A stretch of 64,000 nt of DNA from Lewinellaceae bacterium (lineage in GTDB: Bacteria; Bacteroidota; Bacteroidia; Chitinophagales; Saprospiraceae): contig JACJXV010000019.1 of the NCBI GenBank assembly GCA_020636445.1, forward strand, positions 5,745-69,744, given 5' to 3'. The position numbers and the translations under genes are program-made. Shown here in pieces: positions 45,778 to 53,806 of the stretch. The notes under the pieces were generated by a model, which was given only the letters and a program-made list of their open reading frames with translations, did no database searches and was not told the origin of the DNA. Each line of letters begins with the position of its first letter. Within the stretch, counting starts at the first letter, position 1.

Positions 45778-45875
45778 TTTCTGGTTTCTGGTTTCTGGTT
45801 TCTGGTGGCTGGTTTCTGGTGGCTGGTTTCTGGTGGCTGGTTTCTGGTGGCTGGTTTCTGGTGGCTGGTGGCTGG
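45778..45875. repeat. Heptamer array (TTTCTGG/TGGCTGG), 14 units
   Basis: Fourteen units in exact 7-nt register from 45778 to 45875: four TTTCTGG, then alternating TGGCTGG and TTTCTGG, ending with two TGGCTGG. Next to it are an imperfect inverted repeat (ACCCGCC 45882-45888 with GGTGGGT 45907-45913) and TGCTCACTGCTCACC at 45954-45968, the reverse of the GCAGTGA heptamer. No gene in the 45719-46078 gap; the frame reading through it encodes only the repeat. Confidence 0.9.
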
Positions 45876-46078
45876 TTATTTACCCGCCGAAGCTCCCTGG
45901 AGCGAAGGTGGGTGGTTCCTAAGCGCGAAGCGCTGGTTATTCGTGACCGCGACTGCTCACTGCTCACCAAGAAACGTTGAGCTTTCCATAGCTATTCCCT
46001 TTATCTGATTTCAGATTGTCAAGTTGAGCAACGGCAAGTATTCTATCGCTAACTCTTATCTTCTCAGTTAACAGACCA

Positions 46079-46642
46079 CTAGCTTATTCCTCCCAGGAAT
46101 TTCATTTTATAATCAGCCGAAATCTTTCCTTTGCGGATGTTTTCAAGTTTTCTGCGGATCATTTGTTTTTTCACCGGTTTGAGGTGTTCAACAAACAAGA
46201 TGCCATCAATGTGATCATACTCGTGTTGGATAACCCTGGCATTGATTCCCGTGAAAACTTCTTCATGCTCCTGAAAATTCTCATCCAGATACCGTAGGCG
46301 AAGGGTATCCGGGCGCTCAACATCGCCACGAATGTCCGGAATACTTAGACAGCCCTCTTCATAGCTCCAGACTTCACCTTCTTCTTCCACTTTCTGGGCA
46401 TTGATAAAAACGCGCTTGATTCCAGATGGTGCTTCGCCTTTTTTCTGGATCTGTACCGTGTCAATAACAAATAAACGGATAGACCGTCCGATTTGGGGAG
46501 CAGCTAACCCAACGCCACTAGCGTGGTACATGGTTTCCCACATATCGGTAATCAAAGCTGCCAAATCGGGGTAGTCGGGGCCAATATCCTCAGCTTCTTT
46601 TCGCAACACAGGCTGTCCGTAGGCATAAATAGGCAATATCAT
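46079..46642 (-). CDS. def: Peptide deformylase
   Basis: 187 residues. The three family motifs are present: GVGLAAPQIG, EEGCLSIP (metal-ligand Cys) and QHEYDHIDG (HExxH variant QHEYDH with both His ligands and the catalytic Glu). Removes the formyl group from nascent proteins. The RuvX gene lies 107 bp upstream on the same strand, an arrangement often seen in Bacteroidota. Confidence 0.97.
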   Translation of the reverse strand: MILPIYAYGQPVLRKEAEDIGPDYPDLAALITDMWETMYHASGVGLAAPQIGRSIRLFVIDTVQIQKKGEAPSGIKRVFINAQKVEEEGEVWSYEEGCLSIPDIRGDVERPDTLRLRYLDENFQEHEEVFTGINARVIQHEYDHIDGILFVEHLKPVKKQMIRRKLENIRKGKISADYKMKFLGGIS

Positions 46643-46749
46643 CTGTTCAAGTAAATAACGTAGTTAATGAGTAGCGGTAAGTCCGCCAGATTTTTCAGCT
46701 GCAAATATCGCAGCTTTGACAATAGAAATGGAAATTGCTTGGGAAAAGT

Positions 46750-47166
46750 TCACTTCCGGATCGACTCCAGATAATCCTGTAAAATCAGTATCGCTGCAAC
46801 CTTATCCACCAGTGATTTGTCACGCCGCTTTTTCTGGCTTACCCCGCTTTGCCGAATAATGGCTTTGGCATCCTCTGAAGTAAAGCGCTCATCTTGCATG
46901 ACAATTGGAATTGACGGATACATGCGCTCAAGCTTACGTACCATACCAACCACCAGGTGAGCTATTTGAGCAGGATTGCCATCTGGATATTTGGGATCCC
47001 CTACCACAATAGTGGCAACTTCTTCCTGCAGCAAATATTTCTCCAGAAAGGGGAAAAGTTGTTCTGTAGGAATCGTATCTAAGCCATTTGCAATAAGTTG
47101 CAAAGGATCCGTAACGGCCAAACCCGTACGCTTAGTACCATAATCAATTGCCAGAATTCTTGCCAC
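46750..47166 (-). CDS. ruvX: Holliday junction resolvase-like protein RuvX (YqgF)
   Basis: 138 residues, standard length. RNase H-like fold: ILAIDYGTKRTGLAVTD (first Asp), VVGDPKYPDG, VMQDERFTSEDAKAI (Glu/Asp) and DKVAAILILQDYLES (last Asp). The family takes part in pre-16S rRNA 5' processing and was earlier proposed as a junction resolvase. Its promoter is at 47272-47302. Confidence 0.95.
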   Translation of the reverse strand: MARILAIDYGTKRTGLAVTDPLQLIANGLDTIPTEQLFPFLEKYLLQEEVATIVVGDPKYPDGNPAQIAHLVVGMVRKLERMYPSIPIVMQDERFTSEDAKAIIRQSGVSQKKRRDKSLVDKVAAILILQDYLESIRK

Positions 47167-47271
47167 GATTGATTTTATAGGAAGCTACAAAAAAGTTGTC
47201 AGGATCCCGTTCCCGGGCATGGTCTTGACAACCGTTCCCCCTTATTAAACTATTAGAACACTGTTTGATGG

Positions 47272-47302
47272 CAAAAATAACAGAAAGACAGGTGATTTTC
47301 AA
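47272..47302 (-). promoter_or_regulatory. Promoter for ruvX-def, TTG-N20-TATTTTTG
   Basis: On the minus strand TTG (47302-47300) and TATTTTTG (47279-47272) are separated by 20 bp. Transcription should start near 47266, about 100 bp before the ruvX start codon. Confidence 0.6.
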
Positions 47303-47407
47303 GAAATACGCGCCAGTGCCTGGCAAGATCAAGCGCCAGCGTCGCCACTTAAATCAACCCTGATCCAAATTATTGCCAACGCCAATAGGGCAACGGGCTC
47401 TTTTTTT

Positions 47408-47415
47408 TAGCTTTG
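47408..47415 (+). promoter_or_regulatory. -7 element TAGCTTTG
   Basis: TAGCTTTG, a perfect TAnnTTTG, lies 26 bp before the ATG at 47442 and excludes the longer frame from 47373. No clear -33 box. Confidence 0.5.
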
Positions 47416-47441
47416 CATCTCTTGTTCAACTTACGCTGCAA

Positions 47442-48236
47442 ATGTTTGATTTTCACGCCGACAAATTCCGCTACTTTGAAATGCAGTACCTCACTGCCCG
47501 GGACCATATCATTCCCTTTATTGAATCTACCGGCCCTATGGACCCCCAGGCCCGGATTCTGGAGATTGGTTGTGGCGAAGCTGGAGTGCTAAAGGCTTTT
47601 TTGGAGCGAGGCCATTCCTGTACTGGAATTGAACTTAGCAGCTACCGGGTGGATCTGGCACGGGAACTGCAAGCAGAAGCCGTCGCTTCAGGGCAATTAA
47701 CCCTGATGGCTCAGGATATCTATTCGATAAACCCAAGCGAAGACCTCCCTGGGCTATTCGATGTTATTCTGCTCAAGGATGTCATTGAACATATTCCTGA
47801 CCAGGAGCGGTTTTTACATTTTCTGCATCGGTTCTTAGCCCCGAGTGGACGGGTGTTTTTTGGTTTCCCCCCCTGGCAAATGCCTTTTGGTGGTCACCAG
47901 CAAATTGCCCGTCGCCGGTTTTGGAGCCGGCTTCCATTTATTCACTTACTCCCCCAGCGGATGTATCAATATTGGTTGCAATCAGCAGGAGAGTCAGCAC
48001 AAACCATACAGGAATTAATGGAGATCAAGGCAACGGGCATTTCTATTGAGCGCTTCGAAGGTATTTTAGCCCGTGAGTCCTATACTATTATGCGCAGACA
48101 GTTATTTTTGCTAAATCCTATTTATGCAAAAAAATTTGGCTGGCCGGTAAGTACTCAATTTTCCTGGCTGAGTAATATTCCTTATTTGCGCAATTTTCTT
48201 TCCACCGCCGCATATTATGTAGTCCGTAATAATTAA
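47442..48236 (+). CDS. Class I SAM-dependent methyltransferase
   Basis: 264 residues from the ATG at 47442. Motif I is ILEIGCGEAGVLKAFLERGH followed by the acidic GIELS; motif II/post II: LFDVILLKDVIEHIPDQERF, and FLAPSGRVFFGFPPW. It resembles Methyltransf_11/UbiG-type enzymes; the extra C-terminal helical part (RMYQYWLQSAGESAQTIQEL) may bind the substrate. ManA follows after 4 bp, so it may methylate a sugar or lipid, but this is only suggested by context. Confidence 0.87.
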   Translation: MFDFHADKFRYFEMQYLTARDHIIPFIESTGPMDPQARILEIGCGEAGVLKAFLERGHSCTGIELSSYRVDLARELQAEAVASGQLTLMAQDIYSINPSEDLPGLFDVILLKDVIEHIPDQERFLHFLHRFLAPSGRVFFGFPPWQMPFGGHQQIARRRFWSRLPFIHLLPQRMYQYWLQSAGESAQTIQELMEIKATGISIERFEGILARESYTIMRRQLFLLNPIYAKKFGWPVSTQFSWLSNIPYLRNFLSTAAYYVVRNN

Positions 48237-48240
48237 AAAA

Positions 48241-49485
48241 ATGGCTGCCGCAACTCCATCCCACCAACTTTCTCCGCTTTTAGTCAATGGGTTTCCACAG
48301 CATTACCCTTGGGGCGGAACAACCTTTATTCCTCAACTATTGCATCTGGCCAATCCAGCTAATGAGCCTTATGCTGAGTTATGGTTTGGCGATCATTCGC
48401 GGGGCCCCGCAACGGCTGCCAATAGTCAGGGTACCACCCGGTCCTTGACAGAATGGATTTCCCTGGCACCCGCCGAGCTATTGGGGTCGGATATTGCGCT
48501 GAAATATGCAGATCAACTTCCCTATTTGTTAAAAATTCTGGATGTAAAGCAGATGCTTTCGATTCAGGCTCACCCAAGCAAAGAAGAAGCTGTACGCGGT
48601 TTTGCTGCTGAGGAGGCTGCGGGAATACCCATCGATGCCTCCCACCGAACCTTCCGGGACCCCAATCCGAAGCCTGAAGTAATGATTGCCGTGACTGAGT
48701 TCTGGCTGTTGCACGGGTTTCAGGAACCATCACTAAGCCTGGCTCTTTTGAAACAACGGCCTGCGTTGGCCCCGCTGGCTACACATCTGGCGACGGGAGG
48801 GCTGGCCGCATTTTACCAGTACCTCATGGAACTGCCTCAAGCGGAAGTCGATCAAATACTACAGCCCCTGGCCGCGGAGCTACTTCCTTTGCTCAAGGAT
48901 GACGCACTTCCTAAAACCTCGCCGGATTATTGGGCCGCTCTCGCCTGCCGGGATTTTCGACCTAGTGAAAGTGGTCAATATGACCGGGGTATCTTCTCCA
49001 TTTATTTAATGAATCTGGTTCACCTACAGCCTGGGGAAGGTATTTTTCAAGGTTCCGGCATCCTGCATGCATACCTGGAAGGGGTAAATGTCGAATTAAT
49101 GGCGAACTCAGATAATGTATTCCGGGGCGGATTAACCAATAAACACATTGATGTTCCGCTGTTACTGGAGCACATCGACTTAGCCCCAGTTGTTCCTCAA
49201 AAACTGACAGGAAGCGGTGTTAGGCCTTGGGCCCATTACTCGACACCTGCTGAGGAGTTTTCCATCAGCCAGGTTACCTTAGACCCTAATGAATCGTGGG
49301 AGATACCCGCTACTCCATCCCCCCAGATCTGGCTGGTATTACAAGGAGCGGTGTCTACGGCGCTACTGCCCTCAATGGTCAATGCAGGCCAGGGAATGTT
49401 TGTTGCCTGGAACCAACAGGTGCCCCTAAAAGCCGGTCCGGCAGGAGCAACTCTTTTCAGGGCTTCCGTTGGCCGGCAACAGTAA
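48241..49485 (+). CDS. manA: Mannose-6-phosphate isomerase, class I
   Basis: 414 residues. Type I phosphomannose isomerase cupin: FPQHYPWGGTTFIPQL, AELWFGDHSRGPATAA, KILDVKQMLSIQAHPSKEEA (zinc ligands in QAHPSK), KPEVMIAV (Glu) and GIFQGSGILHAYLEG (His), then GVNVELMANSDNVFRGGLT. It interconverts fructose-6-phosphate and mannose-6-phosphate for exopolysaccharide or LPS sugars. Located 4 bp after the methyltransferase gene, one operon. Confidence 0.93.
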   Translation: MAAATPSHQLSPLLVNGFPQHYPWGGTTFIPQLLHLANPANEPYAELWFGDHSRGPATAANSQGTTRSLTEWISLAPAELLGSDIALKYADQLPYLLKILDVKQMLSIQAHPSKEEAVRGFAAEEAAGIPIDASHRTFRDPNPKPEVMIAVTEFWLLHGFQEPSLSLALLKQRPALAPLATHLATGGLAAFYQYLMELPQAEVDQILQPLAAELLPLLKDDALPKTSPDYWAALACRDFRPSESGQYDRGIFSIYLMNLVHLQPGEGIFQGSGILHAYLEGVNVELMANSDNVFRGGLTNKHIDVPLLLEHIDLAPVVPQKLTGSGVRPWAHYSTPAEEFSISQVTLDPNESWEIPATPSPQIWLVLQGAVSTALLPSMVNAGQGMFVAWNQQVPLKAGPAGATLFRASVGRQQ

Positions 49486-49507
49486 ACTGAGTTCGTTGGA
49501 AAAGTTA

Positions 49508-50656
49508 CTAATGGTAACCGGCCGGCGACTCGCTGAGTTTTTGCAAGGTAACGTTGACTGCCTGGTTACGGCCATGGCGGTAATATTCCATGTTGATTTT
49601 ATCCCCAGGTCGGAAACGAGCGATTACCTCTTGCAACTGGGGCATGCCTGGGGTTATCATGCCATTTACCCGAAGAATAACATCTCCATTTCGGAGACCG
49701 GCAAGATCAGCACCACTTCCCGGAGTAACACTGGTTACCAAAACCCCCTTAACCTCCTTAAGACCTAATTTTCGGGCCTGAGTCCCATCAATATCTTCAA
49801 TGGTAACGCCCAGAATTCCCCGTTGCACCATGCCATAGGCCTTGAGGTCCTGAATCACCTTTTGTACCAGATTGGCAGGGATGGCAAAAGAATATCCCTC
49901 GTAGGACCCACTTTCTGAAATGATGGCAGTATTGATCCCGATCAGCTCTCCGGCAACATTTACCAGCGCGCCGCCGCTGTTGCCCGGATTAACGGCAGCA
50001 TCCGTTTGAATAAAGGATTCAATAGCATAGATACCTGGCAGGATATTGATATTCCGCCCTTTAGCACTTACAATGCCGGCAGTAACCGTTGAAGCCAGAT
50101 TAAAGGGATTGCCCACTGCCAAAACCCACTCGCCAACCTGAACATCATCTGAATCACCGAAATGCAATGGCGTTAAATGAACTGCATCCACCTTCAGCAA
50201 GGCCAGGTCGGTATGCGGGTCAAGGCCTATTAAATCAGCAGCGTATTGTCGCTTATTAGAAAAGGTAACCTCAAAACGCAACCCGTTACCAATTACATGG
50301 TCATTTGTGATAATATAACCATCCGCACTATAGACGACCCCCGATCCGGAGGAAATTCGATTACCAGCCTGATCAAGCACATTGATGTTGACCACGCCAT
50401 CCATAACGGCTCGGGAAGCTTCGACAAAATCGACATTTAATAGCTCCGCCCGCTTTCTTGCCAATGGACGTTGCTCTTCCCATTCCGTCACCTTTGGCAA
50501 TTCTGCAACCAGGGATGCCAAATGAACTGATGATTCAATGGCCCCTCCGCCTACACTTCCCAACCTATGCGGTTGGGGAATGAAAATCCAAAAAAGGCAA
50601 CAGGTTATTAACGAACTGATTACGGCAATCAGGGCAGTACGTAGGGATGGGTGCAT
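49508..50656 (-). CDS. DegP/HtrA-like serine protease with one PDZ domain
   Basis: 382 residues. An N-terminal membrane anchor or signal (ALIAVISSLITCCLFWIFI), then a trypsin-like domain with the triad His120 (ITNDHVIG), Asp150 (PHTDLALLK) and Ser227 (NPGNSGGAL). One PDZ domain spans residues about 285-370 (GVLVTSVTPGSGADLAGLRN, GDVILRVNG). The single-PDZ, anchored form is that of DegS/HtrA-type quality-control proteases of the envelope. Monocistronic, with a possible -7 element upstream. Confidence 0.93.
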   Translation of the reverse strand: MHPSLRTALIAVISSLITCCLFWIFIPQPHRLGSVGGGAIESSVHLASLVAELPKVTEWEEQRPLARKRAELLNVDFVEASRAVMDGVVNINVLDQAGNRISSGSGVVYSADGYIITNDHVIGNGLRFEVTFSNKRQYAADLIGLDPHTDLALLKVDAVHLTPLHFGDSDDVQVGEWVLAVGNPFNLASTVTAGIVSAKGRNINILPGIYAIESFIQTDAAVNPGNSGGALVNVAGELIGINTAIISESGSYEGYSFAIPANLVQKVIQDLKAYGMVQRGILGVTIEDIDGTQARKLGLKEVKGVLVTSVTPGSGADLAGLRNGDVILRVNGMITPGMPQLQEVIARFRPGDKINMEYYRHGRNQAVNVTLQKLSESPAGYH

Positions 50657-50704
50657 AGGTTCTTTATTTCAATCTTGCATAAATTAACCCAAAATGCAAG
50701 ACCA

Positions 50705-50712
50705 CAAAGGTA
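50705..50712 (-). promoter_or_regulatory. Possible -7 element TACCTTTG (minus strand)
   Basis: CAAAGGTA on the plus strand reads TACCTTTG on the minus strand, 48 bp before the protease start. No -33 box at the expected distance. Confidence 0.4.
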
Positions 50713-50780
50713 ATTTCGATAAACCGCTGTATTTCTTAGAAAAGGACCGCAAAACACACCCCTCGGGGTAGAAAAACTTA

Positions 50781-50814
50781 CCGATGGGGAAGCAGATTGA
50801 CTGCTTCCCATCGG
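50781..50814 (-). terminator. Hairpin downstream of the glucosaminidase gene
   Basis: CCGATGGGGAAGCAG and CTGCTTCCCATCGG form a 14-bp stem with one bulged G and the loop ATTGA; on the minus strand it is followed by TAAGTTTTTCT. It lies 166 bp beyond the glucosaminidase stop. Nothing else is seen in 50657-50979. Confidence 0.65.
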
Positions 50815-50979
50815 CAGGCTAATGACCACATTGAGATAAAATTTTAGCTGTGTACGCCTAATTCCCTAAGGGTGCTACCCTTTCAGAACAGCGGGTGATT
50901 TCCAGGCACAGCACCTGCGTTGCGTTGAATGGTATGTGCTATTTATTCTCTTGGTACGTGTTTGGCAGACCAGCAATGA

Positions 50980-51783
50980 CTACTTCTCATCCAGCAGGTA
51001 TAACTGATAACGTTCTATTATTTCCACCAGATTTTTAGCGTAGTTGCGTTGTGCGGAGCCCTGTTGCTTAGCCAGCGCAGTTGCCCAATCCCGGTAAGAA
51101 ACCTCTTTCTGACAGAGGCTGGAGAGTTGTTTTGATAACATTAAACTATGTGCCCGCCAATTTTCCCAGGCACTGGCATAATCTCTTCCGTGCATGGACT
51201 GGCCAAAATAATTTTGGTGTTCTGCTACTGCAGGATGCGTACCCGCCCGGCTTTCCATCAGTCCCTGGGCCATTTTGACACTTGCCGGAATGTGAAATTT
51301 ATCCATTTCCGCCTGGGCAACACGACTGAAGCGATTAATAAAAGCCCGGGCTTGCCCCTCTTCCAGTTCGCGAAATGTAGCGGGTTGATAATAGGGAGCT
51401 GCATTGCGCAAACTAACCGGAGAAGCAACAATGGATAATTCGTCCATGTTTGAAGAGGCCTTGACCACCTGTTCATGACCATCCCCCCCCTGAGGCACCT
51501 GCATATTGATGGAAAACTGAATATCCTTCCGGAAAACAACAAAAATCACAAAGGCAAGAAAGGCCAATCGGAAATAGGGTAGCTTACGTTCGCCATGCTG
51601 GCCATAGATAAGTACAAAAACCTGGAATTTCAAGGCAATATATACATTGTGTATCCCCTGGATGAACCGGGCCAGTAATTCCCGAAGAGACATGACAGGT
51701 ACAACCGACCGGCCGCCGCCGTTTCGATTCATTGCGGTATGACGTCCATTATTGACGGTGCGATGAAGTTTATTTTCTTTCAT
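50980..51783 (-). CDS. Membrane-anchored glucosaminidase (peptidoglycan hydrolase)
   Basis: 267 residues. A cytoplasmic N terminus of about 70 residues, one membrane helix (LAFLAFVIFVVFRK), then a periplasmic region. The last 135 residues form a glucosaminidase/FlgJ-type lysozyme-like domain: HIPASVKMAQGLMESRAGTH with the catalytic Glu, PAVAEHQNYFGQSMHGRDYA, YRDWATALAKQQGSAQRNYA, KNLVEIIERYQLYLLDE. It cleaves glycan strands of peptidoglycan. The anchored form with a cytoplasmic tail is longer than the simple enzyme. It has its own promoter at 51851-51881. Confidence 0.85.
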   Translation of the reverse strand: MKENKLHRTVNNGRHTAMNRNGGGRSVVPVMSLRELLARFIQGIHNVYIALKFQVFVLIYGQHGERKLPYFRLAFLAFVIFVVFRKDIQFSINMQVPQGGDGHEQVVKASSNMDELSIVASPVSLRNAAPYYQPATFRELEEGQARAFINRFSRVAQAEMDKFHIPASVKMAQGLMESRAGTHPAVAEHQNYFGQSMHGRDYASAWENWRAHSLMLSKQLSSLCQKEVSYRDWATALAKQQGSAQRNYAKNLVEIIERYQLYLLDEK

Positions 51784-51850
51784 AACCTTAGATTTAATTT
51801 ACGTTGCATTGCTATTCCTCCGTTTTAGAAGGTTGAGCCTTGTGATAAAA

Positions 51851-51881
51851 CAAAAATAAAACAAAAAGTTTTCACAAGCAA
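51851..51881 (-). promoter_or_regulatory. Promoter, TTG-N20-TATTTTTG (minus strand)
   Basis: Minus-strand TTG (51881-51879) and TATTTTTG (51858-51851), 20 bp apart. Transcription should start near 51846, about 60 bp before the glucosaminidase start codon. An imperfect inverted repeat (CTTGTGATAAAAC with GTTTTCACAAG, 51839-51878) overlaps it and could be an operator. Confidence 0.6.
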
Positions 51882-52176
51882 CAATTCGCACATTTTAACA
51901 CAAAAAATGTTTTAATTCGGCTTCGCATTGTCCGTGAATCAAGTATCAGGAATAAGTAATCAGCCGGTGAACAATCAGAATTGCAGGGGAGGACTGATAC
52001 GCAATACTGCATAAATACAGTCTCTCCACACTTGTGGAAAAGCCATTCTGACATGTCAGGATGCTGTTGCTGGCTGGATTGCCGTCCAGTGTAATCCCAG
52101 CCAGGTACGTAAGTTCAACCATTTACGTACAGCAGCCGACCACCCGGCATTTGTCCTTGACCATTTCCTTGATCGG

Positions 52177-52593
52177 GTGAACAAAATGTTCTATTTTACT
52201 TCCGCTTCGCAATTGGACATATTGCGGGATAAAGAGTTACCTGATAATGTCAACCCGGCTGGAAACGCTACTATGGCACTGAACTTAATTCGGTTAGGGT
52301 GGTTGTTGGATAAACCAGGATGGGTTGAAATAACTCCCCATACGATCAGTCAGTTCATTAAGACGATTACTGAGTATCCTGTTATTTTTGCCCGATGGGT
52401 ACAGATCCACCAAAAGCTGGTGGGATCGGGGAATGTATCAGTTGTCGTCCGACGGGATTTACCAATTGCAGTGGTGAGCGGCGCAGGCCCGGAATATTCC
52501 TTCCTGGTCAATCGCCAGGAATGGAGGCTGAACTTTTCATTTACCCCTGTTACAACTATAGCTGCAAATTGCTGGTTAGCAGTATACGGGTAA
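52177..52593 (+). pseudogene. Remnant of a YyaL/DUF255 (thioredoxin-domain) protein, C-terminal part
   Basis: The translated segment MFYFTSASQLDILRDKELPD followed by NVNPAGNATMALNLIRLGWL matches the conserved C-terminal part of the YyaL/SSP411 family (FYFTS..., K-E-x-x-D-N-V-x-P-x-x-N-S-x-M-A-x-N-L), proteins that are normally about 670-700 residues long. Here only about 138 residues are left. The same frame is open upstream to 52015 (DHFLDRVNK fits the family too) but without a start or the thioredoxin and six-hairpin regions, and the extreme C terminus has drifted. I interpret it as a decayed fragment. A short independent protein is possible. Confidence 0.6.
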
Positions 52594-52651
52594 TAACCAA
52601 CCATATCATCCCGGTTAAAGCATCATCAAACCAGTGAAAATATCACCGCCT

Positions 52652-53620
52652 ATGCGCACATGGATCTTCCTCCTGGGACTAAGTCTTTTCAGCTTGCCCT
52701 CTCTTTTCGGCCAGCAAGCTGCTCAATACACCTTATATATGCTTAATCCAATGCAGTTCCATCCCGGCTATGCCGGATTGGATTATTCCCTGAGTGCAAC
52801 CGGGGGAATAAGGCGGCAATGGGTCAATTTAGAAGGCAGTCCAAATTCACAGTTTGTCAATGTCCATATGCCCCTGGCCATCGCGAAAGGTGCGGTAGGG
52901 TTAAAACTGGAGAACGATCTCTTCGGTGCGGAACGCGCCACCCGGGCGATGTTTGTATATGCCTATCACCTGGAACTAGGCAATAGCGGAATACTTTCCC
53001 TGGGAGTAGGTGCCGGATTACAGCAGCACCGTCTGGACGGCCAACAACTACGTACCCCCGATGGTAATTACGAAGGGGGACTGATTGATCATCGGGATGG
53101 CATTTTGCCCCTGGGTATCGCCAGTGGCCAGGCACTTACCTTTGAAGCCGGAGTTTTTTTTAAAAATGAAAAGTGGGAATCGGGATTGAGTGTTCGCCAC
53201 CTCAATGAACCCCTGCTTACTTTAGAGGCACTTTCTATCCAGCTCAAAAGATCCATTTTCTACAGCTTAGGGTATAGCCTGGAAATTAACAGTGATCTTT
53301 CGTTGCATCCTTCCCTAATGGTGCGTTCAGATTTACAGCAGACGCAGGCAGATGCTTCATTGATTCTAAAATATAACAACAATATATTCGGGGGGGCATC
53401 GTTTAGAGGATATAATGCCAACAGCATTGACGCCGTAGGGTTTTTGGCGGGTTTCAAACTCAATGAGAATCTGACTTTAGGTTATGCCTACGACATGACT
53501 CTATCAGACCTGCGTAATGTCAGTGATGGATCACACGAAATTATTTTGAACTACAATTTGAACAAACTGATCGGGATGGGACGGCCACCCCGGATTATTT
53601 ACAACCCCCGGTCACTTTAA
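52652..53620 (+). CDS. PorP/SprF-family type IX secretion outer-membrane protein
   Basis: 322 residues from the ATG at 52652 (a GTG at 52634 is an alternative). Signal peptide (TWIFLLGLSLFSLPSLFGQ). The mature start QQAAQYTLYMLNPMQFHPGY, then AGLDYSLSATGGIRRQWVNL, is the PorP/SprF signature, followed by amphipathic strands of a beta-barrel and a C-terminal strand ending FNLN-type residues (HEIILNYNLNKL). PorP-like proteins bind PorE and secreted substrates; SprF helps secrete gliding adhesins. Located directly upstream of gldKLMN, a common arrangement in Bacteroidota. Confidence 0.92.
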   Translation: MRTWIFLLGLSLFSLPSLFGQQAAQYTLYMLNPMQFHPGYAGLDYSLSATGGIRRQWVNLEGSPNSQFVNVHMPLAIAKGAVGLKLENDLFGAERATRAMFVYAYHLELGNSGILSLGVGAGLQQHRLDGQQLRTPDGNYEGGLIDHRDGILPLGIASGQALTFEAGVFFKNEKWESGLSVRHLNEPLLTLEALSIQLKRSIFYSLGYSLEINSDLSLHPSLMVRSDLQQTQADASLILKYNNNIFGGASFRGYNANSIDAVGFLAGFKLNENLTLGYAYDMTLSDLRNVSDGSHEIILNYNLNKLIGMGRPPRIIYNPRSL

Positions 53621-53726
53621 GATAAAGTTTCCGGGCTGGATAATACTAAGCCGATTTGGCTTGGCGTTAGCTTGATACTTGGTTGTTAAAACGGTGTGCC
53701 GGGACGGCAAATAGAACACATTAGTT

Positions 53727-53756
53727 TTTGTAAAATGCCCAAACGGCCTATATTTA
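53727..53756 (+). promoter_or_regulatory. Promoter for gldK, TTTG-N18-TATATTTA
   Basis: TTTG at 53727-53730 and TATATTTA at 53749-53756, 18 bp apart and one base off consensus, 50 bp before the gldK ATG at 53807. It argues against the longer frame from 53696. Confidence 0.45.
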
Positions 53757-53806
53757 CCACCGCTTTCAAAAAAGCAATTAAACTGAAGGAAAATTCGGGT
53801 GTAAAC

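Noticed and set aside
45682..46008. 108-codon frame with repeated GFWFLVAGFWWLV-like peptide
   Set aside because: It is only the translation of the heptamer array; it overlaps the RNase H end and has no own start signal.
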